Source: Corallococcus macrosporus DSM 14697 (GTDB lineage: Bacteria > Myxococcota > Myxococcia > Myxococcales > Myxococcaceae). From it: a DNA stretch of 64,000 bases. Location of the stretch: NCBI RefSeq assembly GCF_002305895.1, contig NZ_CP022203.1:8032001-8096000 (forward strand), written 5' to 3'. The translations under genes were made by a program, and so were the position numbers. Numbering within the stretch: the first letter of the stretch is position 1; every line of letters begins with the position of its first letter. The notes beneath the pieces were generated by a model, which saw only the letters and a program-made list of their open reading frames with translations, had not been told where the DNA came from and made no database searches. This document shows positions 8,461 to 17,839 of this stretch, one piece after another.

Positions 8461-9393
8461 CTAGAGGCTGACGAGCGCCGCCACCCCCAGCGCGATTCCC
8501 AGCAGGGCCAGCAGTGCGCCCAGGGTCAGCCGGTCCCACTGCGCCTGGGCCACCGCCCCGTCCTCCGGGCCCGAGCGGAACCGGTGCAGCACGTTCCACA
8601 GCATCCGCGCCCCCAGCCGGCGCTCCGTCCCCCGCTCGCGCCGCCCGTCCTGGTCCCGCGATTCGTCCTCCGCCGGAGGGGCCTCGTCGCGCGGCCTTGA
8701 GGTGGGCACGGGGACACCGCTCAGCGTCGCGGCCGTATGAACCCCCACCGCCTGGGCGAGCGACGGCTCGGCGCTCCGGGCGGCGGCCTCCTCGGAGTGG
8801 CGCACCTCCGGGGGCGGCTCCAGCCGCACCTCCGCGGCGCGCGTGCGGGCTTCGGCGGGGGTGCGGGCCTCCATCACCCACAGCCCCCGCGTCACGCCGT
8901 CCTCGCCGGTGTGCGTGTCCCGCAGCCCGGCGAAGCCCTGTCCCTCCAGGGCCTCGCGGAAGGCCTCGCGCGCCTCGGGCTCCGGCGGGTGCCGCGCGGC
9001 GGCGGCGGCGTAGGCCGTGTAGAACGCCCACAGCCGCGTGGCCCGCTCCGAGCCAGACACCCGCGGCGGCGCCAGGTGCGAGGCCAGCAGCGCCGCGTCC
9101 GACGCGAAGCGCTGCCCCAGCGCCTCCTGACCCGGGGTGTCCTCCAGGCCGGGCGGCACCAGCTCCGCCACCGGCTTCACCGGAGGCCGCTCCTGGCCCC
9201 CCACGGGTGGGTGCAGGGGCGGCGGAAGCTGGGGCCGGAAGTTGTCGTTCGGCCGGGGCTGGACCGCGGGGCGCCCCCACTCCGGGTTCCGGGGCCCCGG
9301 CGTGTCCGGGCCCTCGGGGCGCCTGGCGCCGCCGCCTCCCTCCAGCGAGCGGAGGGCGCGGTCAATCACGGCGGGGATGCGGAAGGAGGGCAT
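8461..9393 (-). CDS. Proline-rich protein with C-terminal membrane anchor
   Basis: 310 residues from the ATG giving MPSFRIPAVIDRALRSLEG, with GAGG about 10 bases upstream. Residues 25-100 are a Pro/Arg/Gly-rich disordered stretch. The middle is Ala-rich and helical (WAFYTAYAAAAARHPPEPEAREAFREAL). The C-terminus is one membrane helix ([22 protein letters not shown]) reaching the end of the protein, so it looks tail-anchored, with the bulk in the cytoplasm. No family was recognised. The gene starts 49 bases beyond the sigma-factor start, on the same strand and upstream of it. Confidence 0.75.
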   Translation of the reverse strand: MPSFRIPAVIDRALRSLEGGGGARRPEGPDTPGPRNPEWGRPAVQPRPNDNFRPQLPPPLHPPVGGQERPPVKPVAELVPPGLEDTPGQEALGQRFASDAALLASHLAPPRVSGSERATRLWAFYTAYAAAAARHPPEPEAREAFREALEGQGFAGLRDTHTGEDGVTRGLWVMEARTPAEARTRAAEVRLEPPPEVRHSEEAAARSAEPSLAQAVGVHTAATLSGVPVPTSRPRDEAPPAEDESRDQDGRRERGTERRLGARMLWNVLHRFRSGPEDGAVAQAQWDRLTLGALLALLGIALGVAALVSL

Positions 9394-9545
9394 GGGCAAT
9401 GCCTCGCGCTGGCTTTGGGGTCCCGAGCTGCTGCGTCCGAGCCTAACCCGCGCCACCGCCTCGCGCCGTCACCGCACATGTCGAGGAGAGGCCGCCCGGC
9501 CCCTGGATTGTCGGCCACAAGCCAGGCCGGGTTGCGAGGGTGGGG

Positions 9546-10046
9546 CTATTCGCCCTCGTTCTGGACTTCAATGGGCGTCGTCATGCCGTTCGCGTCCAGC
9601 CGCACGCGGTAGAGGGAGTTCAGCCCGTCGCCGTCGAAGTCACCGCGCGCGAGGCAGGACACCTCCGGCTCGCCCACGGGGCTCTCCTGCACCACCACCT
9701 GGTACTGGAAGTTCACCTTCCCGTCCGGTTCGAAGCCGATGCGGTGGAAGGCCTCGTCCTTGGGGAAGGCCACGGCCCTGCCGCCGCGCGGAATCCCCTT
9801 CGGCGTGGGGCCGGCGGTGACGTAGACGCCGTGCGCATCGCGGTGGGCCTGGACGGCGTCACACAGCGCGAGCACGTTGACGCGGGCCTCGGAGTCGCTG
9901 GGGGGCGCCGCCCGGGTGGCGGGGCGCCGCTCCGAACACTGCGTCACCAGCAGGTGGCCCGTGGTCACCGCGAGCACGACGACGACCAGGAGGGGATGGG
10001 ACCGCCTCCGGCTCGGCGCGCTCCAGTCCTCACCATCATCCGCCAT
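9546..10046 (-). CDS. Pilin-like membrane-anchored protein
   Basis: 166 residues. The start codon lies one base past the hemF stop, and its GGGAGG site is inside the end of hemF, so the two are translationally coupled. One N-terminal membrane helix (SHPLLVVVVLAVTTGHLLV) is followed by a soluble domain with VNVLALCDAVQAHRDAHGVY, AFHRIGFEPDGKVNFQYQVVV and CLARGDFDGDGLNSLYRVRLD. These resemble the C-terminal parts of myxobacterial type IV pilin-like proteins. The classical GF(T/S)LxE pilin cleavage motif is absent, so it is pilin-like rather than a clear pilin. Confidence 0.7.
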   Translation of the reverse strand: MADDGEDWSAPSRRRSHPLLVVVVLAVTTGHLLVTQCSERRPATRAAPPSDSEARVNVLALCDAVQAHRDAHGVYVTAGPTPKGIPRGGRAVAFPKDEAFHRIGFEPDGKVNFQYQVVVQESPVGEPEVSCLARGDFDGDGLNSLYRVRLDANGMTTPIEVQNEGE

Positions 10047-10047
10047 C

Positions 10048-10953
10048 TCAACCTCCCCTCGCCCAGTCTCGCGGCTGGCGCAGCACCTCCACCAGCCGGG
10101 CCTCCGGCGTGCCGGGCTCCGGGTGATGGTCATAGCGCCAGCGGACCTGCGGCGGCAGCGACATGAGGATGGACTCGGTGCGCCCGCGCGTCTCCAGGCC
10201 GAAGACGGTGCCCCTGTCATAGACGAGGTTGAACTCCACGTAGCGCCCGCGCCGCACCTCCTGCCAGAAGCGCTGCGCGTCCGTCACCGGCGTGGCCTTG
10301 CGGCGCTCGGCGATGGGCAGGTACGCGTCCAGGAAGGCCCGGCCGCAGTCCCGGACGAAGGCGAACTCCTTCTCCAGGTCCCCGCCCATGTTCTCGAAGA
10401 AGATGCCGCCCACCCCGCGCGTCTCCTCGCGGTGGCGCAGGTAGAAGTACTTGTCACACGCGGCCTTGAAGCGCGGGTAGTAGTCCGCGTCGTGCGCGTC
10501 GCAGGCGGCCCGGTGCACGCGGTGGAAGTGCGCCGCGTCCTCTTCGTAGAGGTAGTACGGCGTCAGGTCCGCGCCGCCGCCGAACCACGCCTTCCCGCCC
10601 TGGTGGATGAAGCGGTAGTTGGCGTGCACGGTGGGCACGTGCGGGTTGCGCGGGTGCAGCACCAGGGACAGGCCCCCCGCCCAGAAGTGGCGGCCCTCGC
10701 CCTGGAGCTTCTGCGCGAACTGCTCCTCCAGCTCGCCGTACACCACGGACGTGTTGACGCCGGCCTTCTCCAGCACGGCGCCGTCCTCCAGCACCCGGCT
10801 GCGCCCACCGCCGCCGCCCGGACGGGTCCAGGAGTCCTCACGGAAGCGCGCCGAACCGTCCAGCCGCTCCAGGCCGCCGCAGATGTCGTCCTGCAGCGAC
10901 TGGATGAAGACCGTCATCCGCTCCTTGAGGCTCTCCACGTCCACCGTCTTCAT
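10048..10953 (-). CDS. hemF: Oxygen-dependent coproporphyrinogen III oxidase
   Basis: 301 residues, full length. It converts coproporphyrinogen III to protoporphyrinogen IX by two O2-dependent oxidative decarboxylations, in the cytoplasm, late in haem synthesis. Family motifs are clear: NTSVVYGEL, AWFGGGADLTPYYLYEEDAAHFH, GVGGIFFENM, and the C-terminal EFNLVYDRGTVFGLETRGRTE with SLPPQVRWRYDH. The start (MKTVDVESLKERM) has GGGAGC upstream; a longer reading frame exists but is not coding-like. A pilin-like gene follows after one base. Having the aerobic enzyme fits an obligate aerobe. Confidence 0.97.
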   Translation of the reverse strand: MKTVDVESLKERMTVFIQSLQDDICGGLERLDGSARFREDSWTRPGGGGGRSRVLEDGAVLEKAGVNTSVVYGELEEQFAQKLQGEGRHFWAGGLSLVLHPRNPHVPTVHANYRFIHQGGKAWFGGGADLTPYYLYEEDAAHFHRVHRAACDAHDADYYPRFKAACDKYFYLRHREETRGVGGIFFENMGGDLEKEFAFVRDCGRAFLDAYLPIAERRKATPVTDAQRFWQEVRRGRYVEFNLVYDRGTVFGLETRGRTESILMSLPPQVRWRYDHHPEPGTPEARLVEVLRQPRDWARGG

Positions 10954-11036
10954 GCGCGCTCCCGGGGGCTGGGCGCGAAGGGGCGCCCGCCTCTGGCCTA
11001 CACCAACTTCCCGGCCCCGGGGAGAACTCCCGCGCG

Positions 11037-11795
11037 CTACTGCTGCATCGAGTATTCGTCCGGCGCCTCGAAGTCCACGGGCGGGACGGCCGGCGCCATC
11101 TGCCCCGCGACGTCGAAGGCCTGGATGCGGGCGCGGTAGCTGCGGCCGTCCTCCATGGCGAAGGTGCCGCTGCACGCCTCATGGCCGATGAAGGCCGTGT
11201 TGTTGCTCACCGGCACCACGTACTGCTGCACGCTGGGCCCGGGGCGGCGCGGCTCCAGCTTCACCACCAGGTACGCCGGGCTGGCCTCCTTCAGCGACAG
11301 GTTGAGGCGCACGAAGCGGGCGGTGCCCTGCGCGCTGCGGCGCATGAAGCCCTCGGAGACGGCGGGGCGCTTGAGCCAGCGCGGGGCCTGCTTGTCCTGC
11401 CCCTTGCCGGTGAGCCACTCGGGCAGCATGGTGCCCCGGCCGTTGAGGAGCGCCACGTTGGGCAGCGACTCGTCCAGGCGCAGCGTGTAGCGCTTGTCCG
11501 CCTCCATGGCGCCCGCGGGCTTGAGGATGACGGTGACGCGGCCCAGGCTGCTCTCCCAGCCGCGCTTCACCGCCACCTCGACGATGTGGCTGTCCGACAC
11601 CAGGCGCAGCTTCTTCCCCACCAGCGCGGCGACCTGGGGGCGCGCCGTCCCAACGCCCTCCAGCAGGAAGCGGGAGTTGGTGGGGATGATGGCGCCCGGT
11701 GTGGGAAAGAGCTGCACGCCATCCCCCAGGCACTGGGCCGCGGCGGAGGACGCAGAGAGCGATACGAGCAAGGGAACCAGGAGTCTCAGCACCAT
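11037..11795 (-). CDS. Secreted hypothetical protein
   Basis: 252 residues from the preferred start (MVLRLLVPLLVSLSASSAAAQ), which gives a clean signal peptide cut after AAA. The mature protein is beta-rich (GKKLRLVSDSHIVEVAVKRG, GRVTVILKPAGAMEADKRYTL, KEASPAYLVVKLEPR, VVPVSNNTAFIGHEACSG) and looks like one or two Ig-like or carbohydrate-binding sandwich domains. It has two Cys that could pair. No catalytic motif was seen. It may be a periplasmic or exported component specific to myxobacteria. A start 19 codons earlier is possible but weaker. Confidence 0.75.
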   Translation of the reverse strand: MVLRLLVPLLVSLSASSAAAQCLGDGVQLFPTPGAIIPTNSRFLLEGVGTARPQVAALVGKKLRLVSDSHIVEVAVKRGWESSLGRVTVILKPAGAMEADKRYTLRLDESLPNVALLNGRGTMLPEWLTGKGQDKQAPRWLKRPAVSEGFMRRSAQGTARFVRLNLSLKEASPAYLVVKLEPRRPGPSVQQYVVPVSNNTAFIGHEACSGTFAMEDGRSYRARIQAFDVAGQMAPAVPPVDFEAPDEYSMQQ

Positions 11796-11888
11796 GGCGC
11801 CAAGTCTGCGCGCCACGGGGCTCGAAGGCCAGCGAAGCACCCGGAGAAACACCCGACGTGTGGGTTTTTCACAGCGGGGCCGCCGCCC

Positions 11889-12179
11889 TCAGTGCATGCC
11901 GCCGTCTTCCTCGGGAATCGCGATGGGGCCGAACTTCGCCTCGTAGCGCTGGATGTTGTCCTGCATGGCCGCCACCAGGCGCTTCATGTGCTTGGGGTTG
12001 GTGATGATGCGCGAGCGCACCCGGGCCTTGGGCTGCTGGGGCTGGACATAGATGAAGTCCAGGGTGAACTCGGTGTCGGAGTGGTTCACCAGGGCCATGT
12101 TGACGTACTGACCATTGGCCACGTCATCGTCCATCTGAATCTGCAACTGCATGTCCGGGGGCTTCGAAGTGTCCGCCAT
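11889..12179 (-). CDS. DUF3467 family protein
   Basis: 96 residues, matching the compact DUF3467 pattern: QYVNMALVNHSDTEFTLDFIYV, PKARVRSRIITNPKHMKRLVAAM and NIQRYEAKFGPI. The family is widespread in bacteria, often as a single short protein, with no established biochemical role. The ATG follows about 48 bases of leader after a divergent esterase gene, so the two may share a control region. The C-terminus ends in EEDGGMH. Confidence 0.9.
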   Translation of the reverse strand: MADTSKPPDMQLQIQMDDDVANGQYVNMALVNHSDTEFTLDFIYVQPQQPKARVRSRIITNPKHMKRLVAAMQDNIQRYEAKFGPIAIPEEDGGMH

Positions 12180-12254
12180 GAGGCAGGGGGCATAGCGCCT
12201 GCGCCCACGCGTGGCCAGTGTCACGGCGTGAGCCCGACCTCGGAAGCCGCCCCC

Positions 12255-13061
12255 ATGGACCCGCTGAAGACGGCGCCCTTCGAGCTGGGCCGGGGCGAGG
12301 ACGCGTGCCTGCTCCTGCACGGCTTCACGGGGAGCCCCTGGGACGTGCGTCCCCTGGGCGAGTCCCTGGCGGCCCGGGGCCTGCGCGTGGTGGCGCCGCG
12401 CCTGCCCGGACATGGCACCACCCCCCAGGCCCTGCTGGAGGTCACCTGGCGTGACTGGCTGACCGCGGCGGAGCAGGCCCTGCACGCGCTGCGGGGGCAC
12501 CGGAGCGTGTTCGTGGCGGGCCTGTCCATGGGCGCGCTGCTGGCGCTCGAGCTGGCCGCGCGGCACCCGGAGGCGGTGCGCGCGCTGACGCTGGTGGCGC
12601 CGGCGGTGCGCTTCCGCGGGCCGCGCATGTTCCTGGTCCGGCAGCTCGCGCGCACGCCCGTGCTGGAGTGGACCCACCCGTGGGTGGCGAAGACGGGCAC
12701 GGACATCTCGGACCCGGAGGCGCTGGCCCAGGCGCCGGTGCTGCCCGCCTTCCCCGTGGCGCGGCTGCGGGACTTGTGCGCGCTCCAGGCGCTGGCCATC
12801 CGGGACGCGGCGCGCGTGCGCTGCCCCACCCTGGTGGCGGTGGCGGAGCAGGACCACGTGGTGGACCCGGAGGGCGGGCGGTGGCTCGCACGCCGCCTCG
12901 GCGCGGCCCCGTCGGTGCGCGTCCTGTCGCTGCGGCAGGGCTTCCACGTCATCCCCCGGGACACGGCGGGGCCGCTGCTGGCGGCGGAGGTGGGCGACTT
13001 CCTGGCGCAGCAGCGGAGCGCCTCGTGGTGGGAGGCCGCGTCCCCCGCCGCCGGCGCCTGA
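12255..13061 (+). CDS. Alpha/beta-hydrolase, carboxylesterase/monoacylglycerol lipase type
   Basis: 268 residues. The classical fold is evident: oxyanion segment LLLHGFTGSPWDVRPLGE, nucleophile elbow GLSMGAL (Ser in GxSxG), acid AEQDHVVDPEGG and catalytic His in GFHVIPRD. It resembles Est30/YvaK-type cytoplasmic esterases that hydrolyse short acyl esters. There is no signal peptide. The ATG at 12255 is used, but an in-frame GTG at 12228 (VSPTSEAAP) is a real alternative. The gene is divergent from the DUF3467 gene and precedes the ABC/lipocalin operon by 64 bases. Confidence 0.9.
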   Translation: MDPLKTAPFELGRGEDACLLLHGFTGSPWDVRPLGESLAARGLRVVAPRLPGHGTTPQALLEVTWRDWLTAAEQALHALRGHRSVFVAGLSMGALLALELAARHPEAVRALTLVAPAVRFRGPRMFLVRQLARTPVLEWTHPWVAKTGTDISDPEALAQAPVLPAFPVARLRDLCALQALAIRDAARVRCPTLVAVAEQDHVVDPEGGRWLARRLGAAPSVRVLSLRQGFHVIPRDTAGPLLAAEVGDFLAQQRSASWWEAASPAAGA

Positions 13062-13125
13062 GTGGGGTGCGGGCATGCGCTGAAGGCGAGCGACGGACAG
13101 GGCATCCGTGTATGGAGAAGCCCCC

Positions 13126-13860
13126 ATGTCCCCGCCCGACTCCCCGCCCCTGGTCGAACTGCGCGACGTCACGAAGGCCTACGCCGAAGGCGACACCACG
13201 CGCGAGGTGCTCTCCGGCGTGCGGCTCTCCCTGCGCCGGGGCGAGTTCGTGGTGCTGCTGGGGCGCAGCGGATCGGGCAAGTCCACGCTGCTCAACCTCA
13301 TCAGCGGCATCGACCTGGCCAGCCAGGGCGAGGTCCGCGTGGACGGCCGCGACCTGGGACGGCTCGACGAGCGCGAGCGCACGCTGCTGCGGCGCGAGCG
13401 CATCGGCTTCATCTTTCAGGCCTTCAACCTGCTCCCCACGCTGACGGTGGAGGAGAACGTGCGGCTGCCGCTGGAGCTCAACGGCCACGGCGGCGCGGAG
13501 GCCAGCGCCCGCGCGCGGGCGCTGCTGGAGCAGGTGGGCCTGGGCGCCCGGGCCCGCAGCTTCCCGGACCGGCTGTCCGGCGGCGAGCAGCAGCGCGTGG
13601 CGGTGGCCCGCGCGCTGGCCCATGAGCCGCCGCTGCTGCTGGCGGACGAGCCCACCGGCAACCTCGACGAGGGCACGGGGCGGCAGGTGCTGGATTTGCT
13701 GGAGGCGCTGACGCGCAAGGGCAACACCTGCGCGCTCGTCGTCACCCACGAGCCCGGCCTGGTGGCCCGCGCCCACCGCGTCCTGAAGATGGAGGACGGC
13801 CGGCTGGTGGAGGTGGAGCACACGCCCGCCCACGCCGTGGCCCTGAAGGAGGCGCTGTGA
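13126..13860 (+). CDS. ABC transporter ATP-binding protein (MacB/LolD/AttE type)
   Basis: 244 residues from [18 protein letters not shown] with GGAG upstream. It has Walker [10 protein letters not shown] (residues 46-54), Q-loop [18 protein letters not shown], signature [15 protein letters not shown], Walker [13 protein letters not shown] and switch His VVTHE. The '[13 protein letters not shown]' and 'DEPTGNLD' wording is typical of the LolD/MacB group that powers lipoprotein or peptide extrusion. Its stop overlaps the start of the permease gene by four bases (GTGA). Confidence 0.95.
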   Translation: MSPPDSPPLVELRDVTKAYAEGDTTREVLSGVRLSLRRGEFVVLLGRSGSGKSTLLNLISGIDLASQGEVRVDGRDLGRLDERERTLLRRERIGFIFQAFNLLPTLTVEENVRLPLELNGHGGAEASARARALLEQVGLGARARSFPDRLSGGEQQRVAVARALAHEPPLLLADEPTGNLDEGTGRQVLDLLEALTRKGNTCALVVTHEPGLVARAHRVLKMEDGRLVEVEHTPAHAVALKEAL

Positions 13861-16397
13861 AGGGGCTGCTGGTCCGCTCCAGCCTGCGTCACCTGGGCCG
13901 CCACCCGTGGCTGACGGCCCTGTCGCTGCTGGGCATCGCGCTGGGCGTGGCGGTGGTGGTGTCCATCGACCTGGCCAGCGGCAGCGCCCTGCGCGCCTTC
14001 GAGCGCTCCACGGACGCGGTGGCCGGGCGCGCCACGCACCAGCTCGTGGGCGGCGCCACGGGCGTGCCGGAGTCGGTGTACCAGGCGCTGCGCGTGCGCC
14101 CCGGCGCCCCCGTGGCCGCGCCCGTGGTGGAGGGCTACGTCCAGGCGGCGGTGGGCGACAAGCGCACCCTCACCGTGCTGGGCGTGGACCCCTTCGCGGA
14201 AGCGCCGTTCCGCGACTACGCCCGAGGCGAAGCGGTGGGCAACGTGAGCGCGCTGCTCACCGAGCCGGGCGCGGTGATGCTGAGCGCCCGCGCCGCGCGC
14301 GCCCTGGGCCTGTCCACCGGCGACGCGCTGCCCGTGCGCCTGGAGGGCCTGGAGAAGTCGCTGCGCGTGGTGGGCCTGCTGGAGCCCGGAGACGAGGACA
14401 CCGCGCGGGCCCTGGAGGCGCTGGTGCTCATGGACGTGTCCAGCGCGCAGGAGCTGCTGGGGCACACCGGCCGGCTGTCGCGCGTGGACCTGCGGCTGAC
14501 GGGCGGCGCTGAACAGGAGCAGGCGCTGGCGGCCACGCTGCCGCCAGGGCTGGAGCTGGTGCGCGCCGCCGCGCGGGCGGGCACGGTGGAGCAGATGACG
14601 CGGGCCTTCCGCACCAACCTCACCGCGCTGTCGCTGCTGGCGCTCGTGGTGGGGATGTTCCTCATCTACAACACCATGACGTTCTCCGTGGTGCAGCGGC
14701 GCGGGCTGCTGGGCCGCCTGCGCGCGGTGGGCATCACCCGCCGCGAGCTGTTCGCCCTGGTGCTGGGTGAGGCGGCCGTGCTGGGCGCGGTGGGGACCGT
14801 GGCGGGCCTGCTGTTGGGCGTGCTGCTGGCGCGCGGGCTGGTGGAGCTCGTCACCCAGACGCTCAATGACTTGTACTTCGTGGTGAGCGTGCGGCGGCTG
14901 GCGCTGGAGCCCTTCACCCTGTTCAAGGGCCTGGCGTTGGGGCTGGGCGCCACGCTGCTGGCCGCGCTGGTGCCCGCGTGGGAGGCGGCGCGCTCGCCGC
15001 CGGTGACGACGATGCGCAGGTCCACGTTGGAGGACGTGTCGCGCGGGCGGGCCCCTCGGCTCGCCGTGCTGGGGCTCGGGGTGCTGGCCGCCGGCGCCGC
15101 GCTGCTGCGCTGGCCCACCCAGGCGCTGCTGCCCGCGTATGGCGGCCTCTTCTCGGTGCTGCTGGGCGCGGCGCTGCTGGTGCCCTGGGCCACGCAGACG
15201 GTGGCCGCGCTGGCGGCGCGGCCCTTGGGCCTGGCCTTCGGCCTGCTGGGACGCATGGCCGCGCGCGGCGTGCACACCAGCCTCAGCCGCACGGCCGTGG
15301 CGCTGGCGGCGCTGATGGTGGCGGTGGCCACCACGGTGGGCGTGGGCCTCATGGTGTCCAGCTTCCGCGGCACGGTGGTGTCGTGGCTGGACACCTCGCT
15401 CCAGGCGGACGTGTTCATCTCCCCGCCCTCGCTGGTGGCGCGGCGCGGAGGCGCCACGCTGCTGCCCGGGCTGGCGGAGACGCTGCGGAGCACGCCGGGC
15501 GTCGCCGGCAGCAGCACCCTGCGCGTGGCGAGCGTGCGCGTGGACGGCGTGCCCACGGACCTGATGGCCGTTGACTTCTCGCGCACGCCAGTGCGGCCCT
15601 ACACCTTCAAGCAGGGCGACGCCGCCACGGCGTGGCGCGAGCTGGAGTCGTCCCCGGACACGATTCTCGTCTCGGAGCCCTTCAGCTTCCACCGCGGCGT
15701 GGACGTGGGCGACACCGTGCGGCTGGCCACGGACCAGGGCCCGCGAGACTTGCGCGTGGTGGGCGTGTACTTCGACTACGGCTCCGACGTGGGCACGCTG
15801 CTGATGCCGCGCGCCACCTACGAGCGCTGGTTCGACGACCGGGGCGTCAGCGGCGTGGCGCTGTACGCGGCGCCCGGCCAGGACGTGGACGCGCTGGTGG
15901 CCTCGGTGCGCGAGCGCGCCGGAGACCGCCAGGCGCTGCTGGTGCGCGCCAACCGCTCGCTGCGGCAGGCGTCGCTGGAGGTCTTCGACCGCACCTTCAC
16001 GATTACGCAGGTGCTGCGGCTGCTCGCCATCGGCGTGGCCTTCGTGGGCGTGCTGAGCGCGCTGATGGCGCTGCAACTGGAGCGGGCGCGGGAGTTCGCC
16101 GTGCTGCGCGCCACCGGGCTGACGCCGGAGCAGCTGTGGGGCCTGGTGTCGCTCCAGACGGGGCTCCTGGGGCTGCTGGCGGGGCTGTTCTCCGTGCCGC
16201 TGGGCGTGGGGCTGGCCTACGTGCTGGTGCACGTCATCAACCAGCGCTCCTTCGGGTGGACGCTGCAGCTCGCGCTGACGCCGGCGACGCTGGTGCAGGC
16301 CGTGGTGCTGGCGCTGGTGGCCTCGGCGCTGGCGGGCCTCTACCCCGCGTGGAAGATGGCGCGCGCCAACCCCGCGCTGGCGCTGCGGGAGGAGTGA
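13857..16397 (+). CDS. ABC transporter permease with two FtsX domains
   Basis: 846 residues from a GTG overlapping the ATPase stop. It has two FtsX/MacB-type halves. One, around residues 265-385, begins [18 protein letters not shown] and has [17 protein letters not shown]; the other, around 720-840, has [20 protein letters not shown] and [14 protein letters not shown]. Large periplasmic MacB-PCD-like domains sit between membrane helices. This single-chain, duplicated permease architecture differs from LolC/E, which are separate proteins. With the ATPase and the following CrtC-like protein it forms an AttEF-AttH-like export system. It lies in the inner membrane. Confidence 0.93.
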   Translation: MKGLLVRSSLRHLGRHPWLTALSLLGIALGVAVVVSIDLASGSALRAFERSTDAVAGRATHQLVGGATGVPESVYQALRVRPGAPVAAPVVEGYVQAAVGDKRTLTVLGVDPFAEAPFRDYARGEAVGNVSALLTEPGAVMLSARAARALGLSTGDALPVRLEGLEKSLRVVGLLEPGDEDTARALEALVLMDVSSAQELLGHTGRLSRVDLRLTGGAEQEQALAATLPPGLELVRAAARAGTVEQMTRAFRTNLTALSLLALVVGMFLIYNTMTFSVVQRRGLLGRLRAVGITRRELFALVLGEAAVLGAVGTVAGLLLGVLLARGLVELVTQTLNDLYFVVSVRRLALEPFTLFKGLALGLGATLLAALVPAWEAARSPPVTTMRRSTLEDVSRGRAPRLAVLGLGVLAAGAALLRWPTQALLPAYGGLFSVLLGAALLVPWATQTVAALAARPLGLAFGLLGRMAARGVHTSLSRTAVALAALMVAVATTVGVGLMVSSFRGTVVSWLDTSLQADVFISPPSLVARRGGATLLPGLAETLRSTPGVAGSSTLRVASVRVDGVPTDLMAVDFSRTPVRPYTFKQGDAATAWRELESSPDTILVSEPFSFHRGVDVGDTVRLATDQGPRDLRVVGVYFDYGSDVGTLLMPRATYERWFDDRGVSGVALYAAPGQDVDALVASVRERAGDRQALLVRANRSLRQASLEVFDRTFTITQVLRLLAIGVAFVGVLSALMALQLERAREFAVLRATGLTPEQLWGLVSLQTGLLGLLAGLFSVPLGVGLAYVLVHVINQRSFGWTLQLALTPATLVQAVVLALVASALAGLYPAWKMARANPALALREE

Positions 16398-16400
16398 CAC

Positions 16401-17645
16401 ATGAGCAACGGCCGGGGACTCCTCGTGGGAACGGCGGTGGTGCTGGTGGGCCTTGCGGCCGCGGTGGTGGCCCTCACGCGCGAGCAGCCCCTGCCCGCGC
16501 CGCGCCAGGGCGGCACGCTGACGGTGGCCAGCGCCATGAGCGGCGGCACGGAGGGCTACGCGCGCGCGGTGGCGCCTCGCGACTTCAACTTCCCCGAGGA
16601 CCACGGCCCGCATCCGGAGTACCGCACGGAGTGGTGGTACTGGACGGGAAATCTGGAAGCGGAGGACGGGCGCGCCTTCGGCTACCAGTTCACCCTGTTC
16701 CGCAACGCGCTGGCCCCCGAAACGGAGGGCGCGCCGCGTGACTCCGCCTGGGGCGCGCGGCAGGTGTACATGGGCCACTTCACGGTGACGGACGTGGCCG
16801 GTGGCACCTTCCACGCCTCGGAGCGCTTCAGCCGCGTGGCGCTGGGCCTGGCGGGCGCCACGGCGCGGCCCTTCAAGGTGTGGCTGGAGGACTGGGAGAC
16901 GGCCAGCGTGGGCGCGTCCACCTGGCCCATGCGGCTGCGCGCGCGGTCGGACACGGTGGCGCTGGAGCTGCTGCTGGCGCCGGGCAAGCCGCCGGTGCTC
17001 CATGGCGAGCGGGGCTTGAGTCAGAAGAGCGCGGAGCGCGGCAACGCGTCCTACTACTACTCCATGACGCGCATGCCCTCGCGCGGCACGGTGAAGGTGG
17101 ACGGGCGCACGTACACGGTGCGGGGCCAGAGCTGGATGGACCGCGAGTGGAGCACCAGCGCGCTCGGCCCGGACCAGGTGGGCTGGGACTGGTTCTCGCT
17201 CCAGCTCTCCGACGGCAGCGAGCTGATGTACTACCAGCTCCGCCACCGGGACGGCGCGCCGGACGCGTTCAGCTCCGGCCTGTGGGTGCCACCGGAAGGC
17301 GCGGGCGAGCCGGTGCACGTCGGCCGCGACGCCATGCGACTCACGGTGCTGGACACCTGGAAGAGCCCGCGCAGCGGCGGGGAGTACCCCTCACGTTGGC
17401 GCATGCAGGTGGACGCGCTGGGTCTGGACCTCACGGTGACGCCGCGCGTGGCGGACCAGGAGCTCCCCGTCACCGTGCGCTACTGGGAAGGCACGGTGGG
17501 CCTGGAGGGGACGCGCGCGGGCCAGCCCGTCTCGGGGCGTGGCTACGTGGAGCTGACGGGCTACGCGGACACGCCGGGGCCCCGGCGCCGGGAGTCCCGG
17601 ACACGCGGGACACCGGATGTGGAAACCACGCAGCACCCCCGGTAG
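16401..17645 (+). CDS. Secreted lipocalin-like protein of the CrtC/AttH family
   Basis: 414 residues, starting three bases after the permease stop. An N-terminal membrane/signal segment ([20 protein letters not shown]) precedes two lipocalin-like halves. The first has [28 protein letters not shown] and YMGHFTVTD. The second has [29 protein letters not shown] and [10 protein letters not shown]. The family includes carotenoid 1,2-hydratase (CrtC) and AttH, and is often called a predicted secreted hydrolase. The ABC-permease-AttH order suggests that it receives or modifies a hydrophobic molecule moved by the transporter. The last 25 residues are Arg/Pro-rich and may be a tail extension. Confidence 0.9.
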   Translation: MSNGRGLLVGTAVVLVGLAAAVVALTREQPLPAPRQGGTLTVASAMSGGTEGYARAVAPRDFNFPEDHGPHPEYRTEWWYWTGNLEAEDGRAFGYQFTLFRNALAPETEGAPRDSAWGARQVYMGHFTVTDVAGGTFHASERFSRVALGLAGATARPFKVWLEDWETASVGASTWPMRLRARSDTVALELLLAPGKPPVLHGERGLSQKSAERGNASYYYSMTRMPSRGTVKVDGRTYTVRGQSWMDREWSTSALGPDQVGWDWFSLQLSDGSELMYYQLRHRDGAPDAFSSGLWVPPEGAGEPVHVGRDAMRLTVLDTWKSPRSGGEYPSRWRMQVDALGLDLTVTPRVADQELPVTVRYWEGTVGLEGTRAGQPVSGRGYVELTGYADTPGPRRRESRTRGTPDVETTQHPR

Positions 17646-17732
17646 CCACGGGCGCCCGCGTGACACCCCGAATCTCGAACCCGGGGGCACCACGTTCGCC
17701 AACTCCAGACAGCAGGGCTCACCGGATGGCCA

Positions 17733-17748
17733 GGGCAAACGCTTTGCA
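17733..17748 (+). promoter_or_regulatory. Candidate sigma-54 (-24/-12) promoter
   Basis: GGGCAA-N5-TTGCA with GG at 17734-17735 and GC at 17746-17747, exactly ten bases apart. It matches the TGGCAC-N5-TTGCA consensus except for the first T and last C of the -24 box. It would start transcription near 17759, about 80 bases before the GTG of the next gene. Confidence 0.45.
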
Positions 17749-17839
17749 GCCCGCCTGGATTGCCCAAACGTCCTCCGCAGTGGCACGAAGCAAGCTGGGG
17801 TCATCACCGGCGCGTGCCCGGTGGGAAAGGAAGCGGACC

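Noticed and set aside
13416-17318. 1300-codon leftward open frame
   Set aside because: Mirror of the ABC transporter operon; the composition (His, Arg, Gln, Ala) is an antisense artefact of high third-position GC.
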